From NCBI GenBank assembly GCA_963978545.1, contig OZ021726.1, positions 56,527,959 through 56,591,958 on the forward strand: a DNA stretch of 64,000 nt, given 5' to 3'. The stretch is from Linyphia triangularis (Eukaryota > Arthropoda > Arachnida > Araneae > Linyphiidae). Below the pieces are notes generated by a model. The model was not told the DNA's origin, did no database searches, and was given only the letters and a program-made list of their open reading frames with translations. Below, one piece after another: positions 1 through 13,100 of this stretch. The number at the start of each line of letters is the position of its first letter. Positions within the stretch are counted from its first letter, which is position 1. Both the position numbers and the translations under genes were made by a program.

Positions 1-695
1 GCGGCTGATGGCGGATCCGGACGCTCCCTGGACGACTGCCTCGTCGACGCTGTCTGTCTGAGCATCGGATGGCTCGACCCCCTTGGCGTGGGCACCGAGC
101 TGCTTCGCTGCGGAAGATTCCGCATGGCCAGAGCCGATCTGAGTGGAGCCGGCTTGCCTGCAGCCTGAGCCGCCTCTGTCGGTGATGTGACCGGCGATCG
201 ACTGGTGGTTCTCGGCGGCGGCGGTGGGGGTACTTTCTTCTGGAGGACTTCGGCGATGGTTTTTACAGCCAGCTGTGAAGTCGGTGATGGTTTCCGTTCT
301 TGTTGCTGTTGCTGCTGTTGTGGCGTCGGCGACAGGCTCTTGGCCACCGGCGTCACCACCAGGGTCTTTGGACCGGGATCCAGGACGGGGGATCTCGCCT
401 GGGGTAGGTTGCCGTGTATTGGGGATCGAACTGGAGAATCGGCGCTCGGGTAGGAGGGCAATCGACGTTGAGGGCCGAGCAAGCCCGGTATGTTGTCTCG
501 CTGCTGTTTCGGTTGTTCCGTGGCCGGGTGGTTGAATGTCTGCAGCTCGCTGAGGAGAGCGTCGAGTGCCGTCTGCTGACGCGGGTTATTGCCACCGCCG
601 TCTGTCGCTGGTGGCACGTGGATGACCGTGTGGGTGCCTCCGTCCAGGCTCAGGCTCTGCAAAGGATTCAAGGAGGACGTCATCCTGCCCCGCGG
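1..695 (-). CDS. SRCIN1/KIAA1217-like: Exon E20: long Pro/Gln-rich C-terminal exon, runs off the left edge
   Basis: The acceptor is gcttcttcttgatgcag, read in phase 0 from base 695. The frame stays open for 231 codons to the window edge, so there is no stop inside. Translation starts PRGRMTSSLNPLQSL, then SLDGGTHTVIHVPP and ALDALLSELQTFNHP, whose LxELQxF core recalls a short conserved motif in the C-terminal half of KIAA1217. It continues with SPVRSPIHGNL, a seven-glutamine run, AVKTIAEVLQKKV followed by six prolines and Arg, and a Ser/Arg-rich tail (RQTASTRQSSRERPDP). PPPPPR fits a class II SH3 ligand. It is disordered scaffold sequence. An alternative acceptor (aatcctttgcag, near 653) would start at SLSLDGG and is also in phase. 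Confidence 0.88.
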
Positions 696-3600
696 CTGCA
701 TCAAGAAGAAGCACACGCGCGGTTAACTCTCGAGTGACGAACAGCTGGATGCACTGAAAGTTTCCTCACGCTAGTGGTGTTATCTCATCTTGTGTTAGCG
801 TTGAAAGTAATGAAATTTTTTAAAATTGATGTAGTGTAAGAATTTGTTTTTGTAACTGTTCCCAAATATCTCTGCGTAAAGTGTGATTTCTGTAGTGGCG
901 GTGTACTAAGATACAATTTGGTTTATAAGTATTTAGATAGAAAGACCATGCATGCTTGTCGATTTAACATGTTCTAGTATACTTTAAGTGTATGTTATTT
1001 GAATTAATCAATTTGTTTTCACGTACTTCAGAACGCATATTGAGTCTCCAATGGCTTGGTTAGTTAAGGTTTTATCTTGATTGAAAGCCCGTGGAATCGA
1101 GTCAGCGTTCTGCTATAACACTGGCGTGCAGAGTTAATAGTGACTGCTGCACGTTATATCCATCGAGTTATCATGTCCTTCCTCTCTTTGGTGTGTGGCG
1201 TGGATGTGGAGAGTGAGGCGCTATCTCAACTATCAGTGCTTCGTCACCTGACTAGGTTACAAATTGCGAGTGGTAGAGGTGGATGTTTGTTTTTTGTTAG
1301 AATGTTACTGATGATGCATGGTCTTAGTGTAACCCTGGCGCAAGAAATCTTTCAAACAACTAACAAATCGAAAATCCATTGGAACGAAACCTCTCGTCTG
1401 TCTGTATTTTTTTTTACAAATTGTTGTGCTTTATTAAAGTCCGTAAGTTAGTGTGGCATATATGTGCAAGTCTAACTTTTGCCAAGACAAGGTATCCCCA
1501 AACACCTATTCATACTTTTCGATTTTTATGAATTGTAGATATTACGGAGCTGAAGGATCAAATTAATTTAAAGCGTTGGATTTAAATAATGTTATTTTTG
1601 CTTAAAGAGAGGTAAAACATAAAAAGATGTGTGATTTTCATGTGTAATTTATTACAAAATTTTAATTTACAGAATTTTAATTTTTACGCGTTAATTAACA
1701 TAATGTTCCTGATGTCAAATCAACTAATACACCGAAATTTAACACTTTTTTTTTTTAAATCAATGCTTTAAAGCTATTTACTGGGGAAATATAGGAACTC
1801 TAATCAAATCGATTTTTTACGGTTTCTAACTACATTACTATTATTAATTATTTACATCTAAGATGGATTTTATCCAACATAAAGTTTTATTTAAACCTTT
1901 GTAACAATTTGTATAAGAACAGATTTTAAAACATTACTATTAGCAAAAAGTAAATGTACTTTTTAAACAAAAATAAGCCCCACTAGAAAAAAGGAGAAGG
2001 GGGGGGGGGGGGGTGTTATAATTCGGTTAATTGATATTAAGTTATTTCCTATTTATGGTGATTTGTGATCCTATTTATGGTATAAAAATTAAAATTATGT
2101 AACTCAGAATTTTCCATAAAAACCTTTTTTATCTTTTTATGATGTACTATCTTATTTTTAGCTTTTTGATAATTTACACTGATACCCTATCTTTACTAGT
2201 AAAAGAAATAAACTCCTTAACAAACTTTTTGGGACACTTCGTATAGATTAGACTCTACTATTCCTTGAGATTTATCGATTAGTAAAGAATTTAAGGTCCT
2301 TTTAACGCATACCTTCACAGTAGACAAATGAACTCCAAATTTTGAACCATTGTGACATGTTATGATATTGTAATCTTATTAAATGATTATAAGGAAAATT
2401 GTAATCGGAACAAAAATTTATATGTAGTGCTACCCTAAGGTTTTTAATTTTCTCTTTAAAGTAATTAAATGCTATACATTTTAATTAAAATATTGTTTGA
2501 ATTACTGTATAACAAATACTATTGAAATTCTATAGTAAAAAAAAATCAATGACAAAATCCCCTTTGAAATTTTAAAATATAACTCTTCTCCTTTGTAAAG
2601 AATGATAGTAAAAAAATATTTGTATTTAAAAAAACTTTCATTCAGCAATCGTAAATATATTTAATTTTTTATTTTTTTATTTCTTAATTTTAGGAACGCA
2701 TAAAAATTATAAGACGTAAACAACTTGGATTTTTGATTTATTGGTTGCCTATGAATCCGTCTGTTCTAAGAATTATTTTTCAATATATTAAGAAAATTCT
2801 TTCCTATATTTGCCATTTGATGTTAGTTATTTCAGTGCATCACAGCTGTTTAAGATAATTTCCTTTTCTACATTGTTCTAGCTTATTCAATGTTTTAATT
2901 CATAATTTACTACAACATAGTATAAAAACTATATACACAAAGATAAATGCATGAAAGTAATATTAAGGGGTAAATATGTAAAGGTTGTCAAGTGTACATA
3001 AACACATGGTCTATCACCTTGCCCTACAGCATACACTTTATATCATATTATCATGGATTTCGCTTTAAGAGCTTAAAACATTAATGAAATACACTGGCAG
3101 GGTGTTTTTTTATTGATCTAATTTAGGGGAAATAATTTTAAGAAACAATTTGTTGAGCACTTGATAAGCCACACGCTTACATCGGAACTTATTCAAAACT
3201 AAAGTTTCTTGTGTTAGAACAGTTAGGTTCCTTTTCAAGCCCAGAATATGAATGCTTGCAATTCTTTTATCTAATGAAAAAGCAAAATAAATAGCGTTAG
3301 TAATATGGTCTTTATATTGAATGTAAATATAGAAAATAAATTTCCTAATGGGAATTGTTTATGTATGTAAACATTTCAAGTGGCCTTTCACTGTTTGGAG
3401 TATATAAACGAAGATATAAAAATTTCACATTTTTTGTCCTAACTCCACATTGGAGTAATGTGTATACATTCCTCTCTTTGGAAATAGTGTGTGGTGTTAG
3501 AAATGAAACATTCCCAACTTCACATGAAATATTGAATTTATTGGACGTATCACACATTCTCATGATACAATATAAAGAAAAAGTTTTTCCTGGATTTTGA

Positions 3601-6600
3601 CAGGATATTTGTGTATATTTTGTAAAGAATTTACAAGCCTATCGCACTACTAAAACTACCAAAACCTACTTATGAATATTTACATAAATAATTTAATGTT
3701 TTAAAATAACGGAGAAGAAATTTTTTTGTGTTGTAGGATTGGGTTTGAGCTTTAAATCCCAGAAAACTTTTAATTCAGTTTCTCAATTTTAATATGGTTT
3801 TTCAGATTTAATATTTTTGTCCCACAAACTCTTGAGTTTTTCCAAGGTCTCCTTATTTAGTAATCCGTTAAAAGTTAAAGTCAAAAGTAATCTCGTCTGT
3901 GATGCGTTTAGACTGTTGAATTGTCCCAGCCGCCAATGTATGAATGTAGTTTCTCAAGTGCTGTACACAGGACCATAGGAGTAGTTTTGAAAACCAACCT
4001 GGTCAGCCCATCCGAGGGTAGAATAACCTCTCCATAAGCTGCATAAGGGGCAAAAAAAAGTAAAAAAGTCCCGCTCAAAAACTTCTTCCAAAACTTGAAT
4101 ATGTCAAAAATGTATTATTGATTTCATCAGTATTACTAATCAATATATAAACAACAGAATATGCATGCGCCTTTGCTTGAAATGAAACAAGACGTAAGAT
4201 CAAGGTGGTTTTTCTGATGTCGAAATATTCACCTTTGGGACTCAAATACTTATATGGAAATTCAAATAATTAATAAATTGTTTGCTATTGATTTAAATGA
4301 GCAAACTCTAGTTCAAATAGGTTTAAACCAAATAAGATAATTTGAATTATTGCAATTCGGATATCTACTTTTAGATATCTTTAAACTTTTCTTCAATATT
4401 ATTTATATGAGTCGAAATCAAATATGCTTTAATAACAAGAATCACTAGTGTTAATTGAATGTATTTTTAATATTTCAAAATGGTTTATTTATATAAAAAT
4501 TTCTGTGACAGCTAGACTAATTTTAATCTAATTCTTTGTTGTAATTGAAAATGTTTATAATTATTTAATATTTTAACTATAACGGAATACCATCTGAGTT
4601 ATTTTTAAAAACTATCCTTTAATAACGTATAATTTTTTGCATTTAAACTATTAGTTGAGTTATTGGGAAACTGCAAAGAATTGTTTTTCGTCTTAATACA
4701 TTATAACACAACAACTTAAACTTTGTATCTACATTATATTTTATAGCCCAAAATTAATAAGTTGCATTATTCTTGGAATTAACAAATACTTCCTGAATAT
4801 TAACTGCAGGAGAACTTAACTTATTCATGTTAAGTTCTCCTTCAGTTAATTCTAAGAATGGTTCAAACCAAATGAAATATCAGACAGAAAAAGTTCGATA
4901 AAAATTAAAAAAAAAAAAAGATATATCTAAATCCTTTACTACAATCTAACCAACTTTTAAAATGCATTAAAACATCTTGGTGATGGTATTTGAATAGAGA
5001 TTAACAGGTGACTTAGTAATAGTTATAAAAAAATAGCTGAATGTTGTTGATAAAAAAAAATCAATAGTGAAAATATTAGTGTACTAAGGAATTATCGTAA
5101 GTACATTACAAAATCGAAATGCTTAAATAATGCAACCGAGCTCACATCAGAGAAACCACCGACCGTACAAATGTGCATCGCGAAACAGAAAAGTGCATGG
5201 AAAAAGCCGTGTGAGAAAGGAACATAAAAAGAGACATGCTGCAGCAATATCTAACTCAACAAGTGCTTAGAGCGATTGAGACTTTGCCGGTAGAGAACTT
5301 GCCAATATTCTAGAGGGTAAAAACGGATGTGCTTAAAAAGACTGATTTCGACTTTTTTTTCAATATCTTAAAGGTTTAAATACAGTTAATTTGTCGACTG
5401 GTTTTTGACGATTTACTCAAATTACAGTCTCAATTTGTCATTGATCATTAACGATTTTATTCGACATAAATAAAATTCTGTTATATGATAAAATGTATAA
5501 ATAGAAATGTATTGCTTAACAAAATATGCATTACAACTAGCAAATCTAAGTTTTAAGGTTTTCAATGACTTGTGTATCATGATTTCTTAAAACTTTGTTG
5601 TATAAAGTTTCAACGTCTTCATGTATTATAATTTTAAAGTCTTATTTATAACAATTTCTTTCGCTTTTTGATTAAATTGTTTTTTATATTTTATGTATCA
5701 CAATTTTAATACTATTTTAGTAATTTATTGTATTAATTTTGTTGACAAATCAATTTATGTAGAATCCAAACAACTGAATAAAATATAATTTTATCACGGA
5801 CTTTTTTTAATGCTCCTTTTGCTGGGATTGTAGTCTTAATGGTAAGGTTACCAAATTCTCTTATTTATATGATTTGTCACTAAATATGAACTGTATTGTA
5901 AATTTTAATATCATAAATGCTATATCACAAATCTTCTTGACAATTACCAATTTGAAATGAAGTAGGAGTTTGTTTTTCGTAAATATTTTCAAAGTTATTA
6001 CTCATGTGAATTATAAGTGAAATGCGTGCAGAGGAAATTTATATTGAATGTCCCAATACATTTTTTAATATTTTTTTTTAACGTTTGCTTACCTTCTAAT
6101 TTTGGTACGAAAAAACATTTGCTAATTTTTAAACGATTTAATATACTAGCTATCCATTTACCATAAATATTTTGTGTTTTAGAAACAGCAAAATTAGAAA
6201 GTAAAACAGCATTAGAATTTGTTTATTTTGATACATTTCATTGAATGAACAATTTTTTTTTTTATGTTGTAAAATTGGGTATCTCAAAAATTTAGGATGT
6301 GATTGCACTTTTTTGTAAAACTTTCAATAGTACTGTACTCAAAGACCATTTTAAAAATTAAGATTAATGTGTTTTTAGCAATATTTTAAGTTTGTAAATA
6401 TTCTGAAAGGTGAAAAAGGCATCACTTAAGTTGGTGTTCATAGTTTTTATTTGTGGTATTTGGATAGAATTACAATATGTACCTTAAAAAAAGTGCTTTT
6501 CGAACTTGGGTTACATCTTAATTGAAAATAAAAAAGCAATATAAAATCTGATGATTTTATTTCGTTAAGTATATTGTTGAAATTTGCCTAAAACTTACAA

Positions 6601-8273
6601 ATAGAAAATTTTAATTTTTGTATGAGTAATAAACAGTTCCTATCTATATATATTTGTAAAAATAAAAAGTTTCAAATTGAAAATATAAAAGTAAGTAATC
6701 ATTTGTTTATTTTTAAAAAATTTCAATATTTAATTTTAAAATTATTACAATATTTGTTTCGAAATAATTGAGTTTCCTGTAAAAATTAAAAACTATATGG
6801 AAGTATTTTGTATTTCTTTTATATTCTTTATGTACATCCTAACTGAATTTTAATACGGAATTGAACATTTATCTTAAGAAACCAGAAAAAGTGGAACGTG
6901 AGAAATTTCTCTTAAATGCAAAGTCTCACAAACCGCCGTACACGACATGCATATGATACAGCGAAAAGCTTTTGGAAGAGTTGGCAAAAATGATAAAAAC
7001 AAAAAAGACGACCGCACATGAGCGTGAAACAAAAGGCTTTTTGACAAAAATGCAAAAACAGTGCCTATTTAAAATATCTCTGAAAAAAGGCAGGGGGAAA
7101 AATGAAAAGAATCAAAATCAAGTTGTTGACATAATTACTCGATCTTCTCTTTGAAGTTAGAACTCCGCTTCCACCCCTGCCGGCTTGACTACGTTGGCGT
7201 TGAAAAAGTCGCAAAAAACAAAAAAGCAAAAAGTGAGTTACTACGTTGAAGGTTGCCTTTGGCTGTAAAACCAGCCAAACAAAAATGACAAAAAATGGCC
7301 AAAAAATCATCATTCTTTATATGAGCGCGCAAAACAGTGTGGTGACAAAAAACTTTTCTCTCGCTTTAAAAAGGTAGTTTGAAAATTGTTGTTTTGAGGA
7401 ATGTGAGGTCGAGGTGTGGTCAGGAAATATAGGAAAGCAAGGGATTGTTTGTTTGTAGAGTGGACAATGTGTATTTGAATGCTGATTTTTCAATTCTCGA
7501 ATTTGAACTCTTGCTCAAAATATCTTTCTCGTTTCAGTTTTTTCTGAAGTTGGATTTATAATGCGATTGGGGTGAGGGTGGAACACAATTGGAATTCTTA
7601 ACAATCTAAGTCATTAGTGTTCATGTAGTTCTATTCTAATGAGTGTGGATTATTTAAAACGATTGTTTAAATAAAAATAACTATATGTAGCCATTCAAGG
7701 GACTATGCTCTCAATATCCTCATTAATATAATGTATAAACTTTATACCCATACCAATATTCTATGATCGAAACAACTTATGTGTAATGACGCATGTAATT
7801 TAGTTCCTCATGACATCTGTGGTTTATGTCAGAAATGTATAAATTTTTTATTTACGAGGAGCATATAAGGGATGAATATAATTTTTTTTTTGTTGATTGA
7901 AAATGCGTAATGTTGTATCAATGTCTCGTTGCCTCCTACTTTCTAACAATATTAATTTTTAAGCAGTATTTTACTTTTGAACGAGTTATTTTTATAATTT
8001 GATTAGGTCTTTATTTTGCTGGTTAAAATTTGGCAAAACATCCGAGCAAGATAAATCATAAGCTTTTAACAACAGCATTCATGTATACAAAAGTTATACG
8101 TTGAGGAATAAGTTTTATTACAGGTTTCTTATTTTGAAATCTTTTAACAGAATAAAACAAGACCGTTGCACAATACTTCCAAATGAAATGTTAAAAAATA
8201 TTTCAATACCTCCAAAGCTTTGCCATAGCTTTATTTACTTTTTTGTATAAAATATTCGTACTTCGCAAAGAAT

Positions 8274-8313
<40 letters not shown>

Positions 8314-10083
8314 TTTTTAATATTTTCTTACCATATTGATTAATAATTTAAAATATTGGATTAGTATGCAAGTATTTTTTAAATTGCTGATTCATTATTA
8401 TGTTTATAACAGTGATTATGTACGAATTTCCACGGTTTTGAATTTAACATCTAATAGATTTAATACTGTGCTTGTAAATATTTTAACACTCTTTCATCAA
8501 CAAAAATTGGTTCGTATAGAGTGAAATATCAAGTTTTTTGGTTTAAAGTAAGCCACTGTGTTTGTATAACTATGTTTTTTTTTTTTTTTTCTTTATTCAA
8601 AAATGTGTTCGAAGTTTGAACATTGGTAATCATCTGGAAATAATATGCACCGTTCTTTTACGTTTTGAACGTAAACGTACGTTTAAGACGTTAAAAGTGC
8701 CATGAACCGTAAATAAAAGGGTGTCCGATAGGCTGTTTCGAATGACATACCAGGGAAAGGAGTTATACTTTCGAACGTTTCCGAGATGGTGAAACAGGTT
8801 GGTCAGAGGCACAATGAGTTAAAAACATGCTGTAAGGTCAAGGGAGAGGAATATTTAAAGTAGGTGGATTTGTTATTCTAGGAAGAGGAGAGAAACAGTG
8901 AACACATTTATGTATGTCAAGACTTCTGTTTCGCAAAGGCTTCCCTTCAAGTCATTTTTTTTCTTTAATCTGAAAGCAAAGTGCATTCCTTGTATTAATT
9001 GTAGTCCAAATATTAAAGAAAGAAAACAATCTTTCAAGAAAACTTTTCATGTGAAGGAGAACCTCTGCGTGTTATGTCAGCAGGTAGTTCGGAGAGAGAC
9101 TAATATATACTAAATTAGTGAAGGTCGTGAAATGGCTTGTGCTTTCCCACCTTTTTGGCTTTGCATTCTTATTACTGATTTCAAACAAAGTGATGAAATT
9201 TTTAAGCTTTTAAAAAATCGGTCGGAAAACTTGTAAATTGAAGTAATTAAAAATCCGACTAATACTATTTTTAAAACGTTTAAAAATTATTATTTATAGG
9301 ATCCAATACAATGCCAGATTAAAGTTCAGATTTCTTAGCTTATAAGCAGACGTGAACGATGTCCAATTTTCAGAAGCATGGCTATATTACATACAGTACA
9401 TCATTTCATTCGAATCATTATAATCTTTGTGTGGAGGGTAAAAGTACTGCGATGGATGATGGTCGGGACAATATGTTTTAATGCTACAATAAATATTTTT
9501 AATTTGTCTTATTCAAAATAGGATTAGTCTAGTTATAAGGTGCCATCATATACCACTCTAGTTGTTTGTACATAAATTTTGGTGAGAGATGGGGTAGTGG
9601 CAAAAACCAAATGCATGTTCTTTTTTATAGAAAAACAAAATGCTTGCAAATCGCGCTGAAAAGTTCACTGATCATCTCACTGGGTTTCAGAAAAGACATC
9701 GAGACTGAATGCGTATAATCTCTTAAGTTTATTTATTGATGACACTACACTATTTCCTTACCAAACTAAATGATTGGGACATTCAGGTTGGTAAGGAAAT
9801 GGGACAGAGATAAAGATCGGACTACTAAGATTAATTTTTAGAAAAAGGTTGCATTGTTATAATTGTAATTCATCTTTCAACCTCACTGCACACATTCCCC
9901 CCCCCCCCCTTTCTGGATGATGGGGCATTGACAAAAATTGGAATTTTAGGAGACTCGGTTTACGACAGTGACTGTGTAAGGATGCAGAGTCAAATGAGTG
10001 ACGAAGCACAAGAAAACCAAAAAGAGAAGCGATGTTGGAGAAGTTAATTATATGGATGGTGTAGGGTGGAGGAGGATACTAAC
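696..10083 (-). other. Intron E19-E20 (9.4 kb)
   Basis: This is AT-rich non-coding sequence. I see a G15 tract (1999-2013), a large T run (about 8277-8320), a strong hairpin (4769-4859), a C13 tract (9897-9909), and A-rich low complexity near 6972-7320 where CAAAAA-like words recur. The short open frames here (for example 1140-1451, 3345-3600, 8898-9113) have no recognisable domain, no splice-site support and intron-like composition. No exon was found. Confidence 0.8.
4769..4859. repeat. Strong hairpin (imperfect inverted repeat)
   Basis: The inner arms 4802-4820 and 4829-4847 are 19 nt each with one mismatch around the 8-nt loop ttattcat; the core GGAGAACTTAAC pairs perfectly with its complement. 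The outer 15-nt arms 4769-4783 and 4845-4859 (ATTCTTGGAATTAAC type) pair with one mismatch, separated on the left by an insertion of about 18-20 nt. It could be a tiny foldback element or a structured RNA; nothing distinguishes these. Confidence 0.7.
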
Positions 10084-10189
10084 TTTTGTGGAGTGCATTT
10101 CTCCGTCGGAGTGGGGTCCGTCGGCGGAATGCGACTTCTCGGGCAGGTGGTGTCCTACGGTGTGCCGCTGTTCCTGCACGGAAGCCAGT
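10084..10189 (-). CDS. SRCIN1/KIAA1217-like: Exon E19: His/Ser-rich linker after the coiled coil
   Basis: This 106-bp exon has acceptor ctccgttgcag and donor ACAAAA|gttagta. Its first base completes the Arg codon left by E18 and it leaves in phase 0. It encodes LASVQEQRHTVGHHLP, then EKSHSADGPHSDGEMHSTK. No domain is recognised. It is supported by its high GC against AT-rich surroundings, splice sites and exact phase: without it E18 (phase 2) cannot join E20 (phase 0) at E20's first acceptor. It is less certain than the coiled-coil exons because I have no remembered family match. Confidence 0.8.
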
Positions 10190-13100
10190 CTGCAACGGAG
10201 CCCAGTGTCAACACACAGAACAAGACCCGAGATACAGTGGCGTAACCCTTCCTACTTCACCTCTTATCCTCACACGGAACGCTATTTATGAATGACACGG
10301 CAGTTTATGGTTTAAGATTAAAAAAGACGTTTATGCGTACCCATGAAGTAATACGTAGGGGATATTTCTTGCAAACGTCTGTTTCATATTTTTAATTCCA
10401 CCGGCTGCACTTGACCACTTTCCCTGACATTCATGCTTATTTTAAACGCTTGTTTTGTTTCTTGTTAAAGGTTGGAATTTATAGAATAGGTATGTATATT
10501 CTCGTGGTATAAAGCATGCTAAGTTTCATTTTTAGATTTTAAAGCCCTGATATATATATATGAAGTTAGCACATTTGAGTTTTTACACACTACTATATAG
10601 AGAGAAGATTTTACAAAGGTTCTGTTGGTTTACCTTTTTGTTCCACCTTAACATTGATAAAACTACAAATTATACATTTGCATGTGATACGTCAAATGAA
10701 AGGTGTCATCGAAATGACCATTCAAAATCCACTGTTACGATAGCGGTAGATAGTCCCAAAATGGTGACCGAAAGTCGAATCGCAATAGATTAAGCTTGAA
10801 GATATCGAGCATATTTGTAAGATAATATAAAATTTAATTAAAAATTTCCACAGCAAGTGCTTCAAAGTTCGACTAGAAAAGTGTTCCCATGGTAACTCTA
10901 TGGGTTGTCATATATTGGCAGTAATCAGAGATATCAGATTCGCAATTGGATATTCTGCAACAAGTATTGGCGCCATTTGTCATCACACTTGACAACTTGG
11001 CCAACATTCTCGTTCTTAAAAAATCTGAATTGGCAAAGTGCATATTATATGACTGCAACCTTAACAAAATTCTATTTCCGTCATTAAATGCCTTCAAATC
11101 AGACATTCTAGATATATGGGCTTAATGTCTTGTAATAAACGGTTACAGTAATCATCTTTTAGTGACATTTATGGTAAAATCAAATGGTTTGCCATTTTAT
11201 TTCTCTCTTCTACATGCTTATTATTTTGTATCGAATAGAGTATTTTTCATAATTAGTCATATTTTAAAGGTCTGGTATATGTGATTATGGAGTTAGTACA
11301 GTAACAGATAGTTTTTCTTGTAAAATCAAACATCGAATATAGCATATTTATTTCTAATATGAGTCGATGGGACTGCTACATGATATGAATCGAAGTCATC
11401 GACATAAGTGTCAGATAACAGCAAGGATTTAAGAACCCAAACTGACTTTGATAGCATTTGTATTTCTCAAAAGTTGTTTTAATAAGACATTTGACTGTGC
11501 ATGTGCCCAATATCTTTGTTGTACAATACCATGTACCTTGCTCATGTACTCTTGTAATCTGAGCAATAAAAAGTACTTGAAATGGCGATTTTTAATGTTG
11601 AAGGATTCGAGTAAATCTTTATTTCGTGTGCATTTTTATTTCTGCATTTATATCAGACCTATTTAATTTAGACATTGATTTTAAATAAATATAATTTCGA
11701 ACTGTCTGTAATGCTGCTGTATTAATGATCTACTTTTTTATAACTTGAATAATTTATTAGGTCACATTTGGATTTATGTAATAGGTAAGAGTTTTGTCAT
11801 GACATTTATTGTTTAGATATGTTCATTACTGTGAGCCTTTCGATGTCAATAGAAAAAATTATAAAAATTTCGATTATACGGACTTTCAGTGCGTTTGGTT
11901 GAATATTAAAATTAACCTAACTTATTTCTGGTGTTTATAATACTATTTAAATGTTTACAAGAAACTTTTGCCGTGTCCATTTTTATTATCATCGTTAACA
12001 TACGATGGTAATAGATGTTGTTGAAAACTTTAAAAACTTTTAACTTATTGTTATTAATTTACAATCTTTTAATACGAGTTGATTATGTAAATTTTCATTA
12101 ATTATAGATCTTATATTTTTAAAACATGTTCACACATTTTTAATGAGGGTATTTGTAATTATTTAAGTTGTGGAAATATGCAAGATTTTCTTTAAAAAAA
12201 AAAAAGTTTCTTTGGGATAAATTATATTTTATGTCTAGTAATCACTATTTCCAACTTTTTTGAATTTCGGTGCTTTTATTCTTAACAAAATTGCATGAAA
12301 ATGTATTAATGTAATGCCTAATGAGATTTTAGGGGGGGGGGGGGGAAGTAATTTCACGATTAAAATTGTAAATGAACGTCATACAAATTTAAGAAATGGA
12401 TTTTCCCAGTTTAAAAACTTTAAATGATATACCAAAAAACTTAATTCTAAAATTAAATAATTTTTTTCCCATATGATTTCAAAAACAAAAATGCAGTAGA
12501 AAAAGTTGAAAAGTACGAAAGTTATTATTCATTAAAATTTTTGAAATTCGATAATTATTTTAAATTCTGATAGCTCTTAATTGTAGTTTTTTTACTTTCA
12601 ATTTTTGTGCTAAGTGTATTTAAAGGTGAATGTGAAAATTGAATTTACTTTTTATATCTTGTGGGGATTTTTGGTGAAGGGTTACGCCACTGTTTTGTTA
12701 ATAAAATGCGTTGAAAAAGTCGATTTATGATTTTTTTAAAAATGTCTTATATAATTAGTTTATTACTCATTTTTTTGTTAATACCTACAAAAAAGAGGTG
12801 CTAATAAAATAAATACAAGTTCACCCCTTCAAAAATATAGTAAAATTAGACATACATTACTTTTTATTAGCATCGTGTATTATAATAGGGAGGTATGTCT
12901 AATTACATAATTTGTAACTTAGAAGATAAAAAATTTATAATTTTAAGTTCCGTTTAATTTTAACCATTTTTTTTTTTTTTGGTAAAAAAACTCAACAAAG
13001 TATGAATTAAAAAAATCTTAAAAATTAATTTCTTCCATATATTTTATTCTGAAAAAGGATTTTTTTTTTAATTTATAAGAAAAAAAAAAAAAAAAAAACG

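Noticed and set aside
187..737. Plus-strand and other-frame open frames across the left GC-rich block
   Set aside because: They are shadows of minus-strand exon E20, whose frame is open for 231 codons and matches the gene's phase.
6972..7313. Lys-rich plus-strand open frame and its antisense partner as a possible exon
   Set aside because: Composition comes from A-rich low-complexity DNA; no phase-compatible splice sites and no family similarity.
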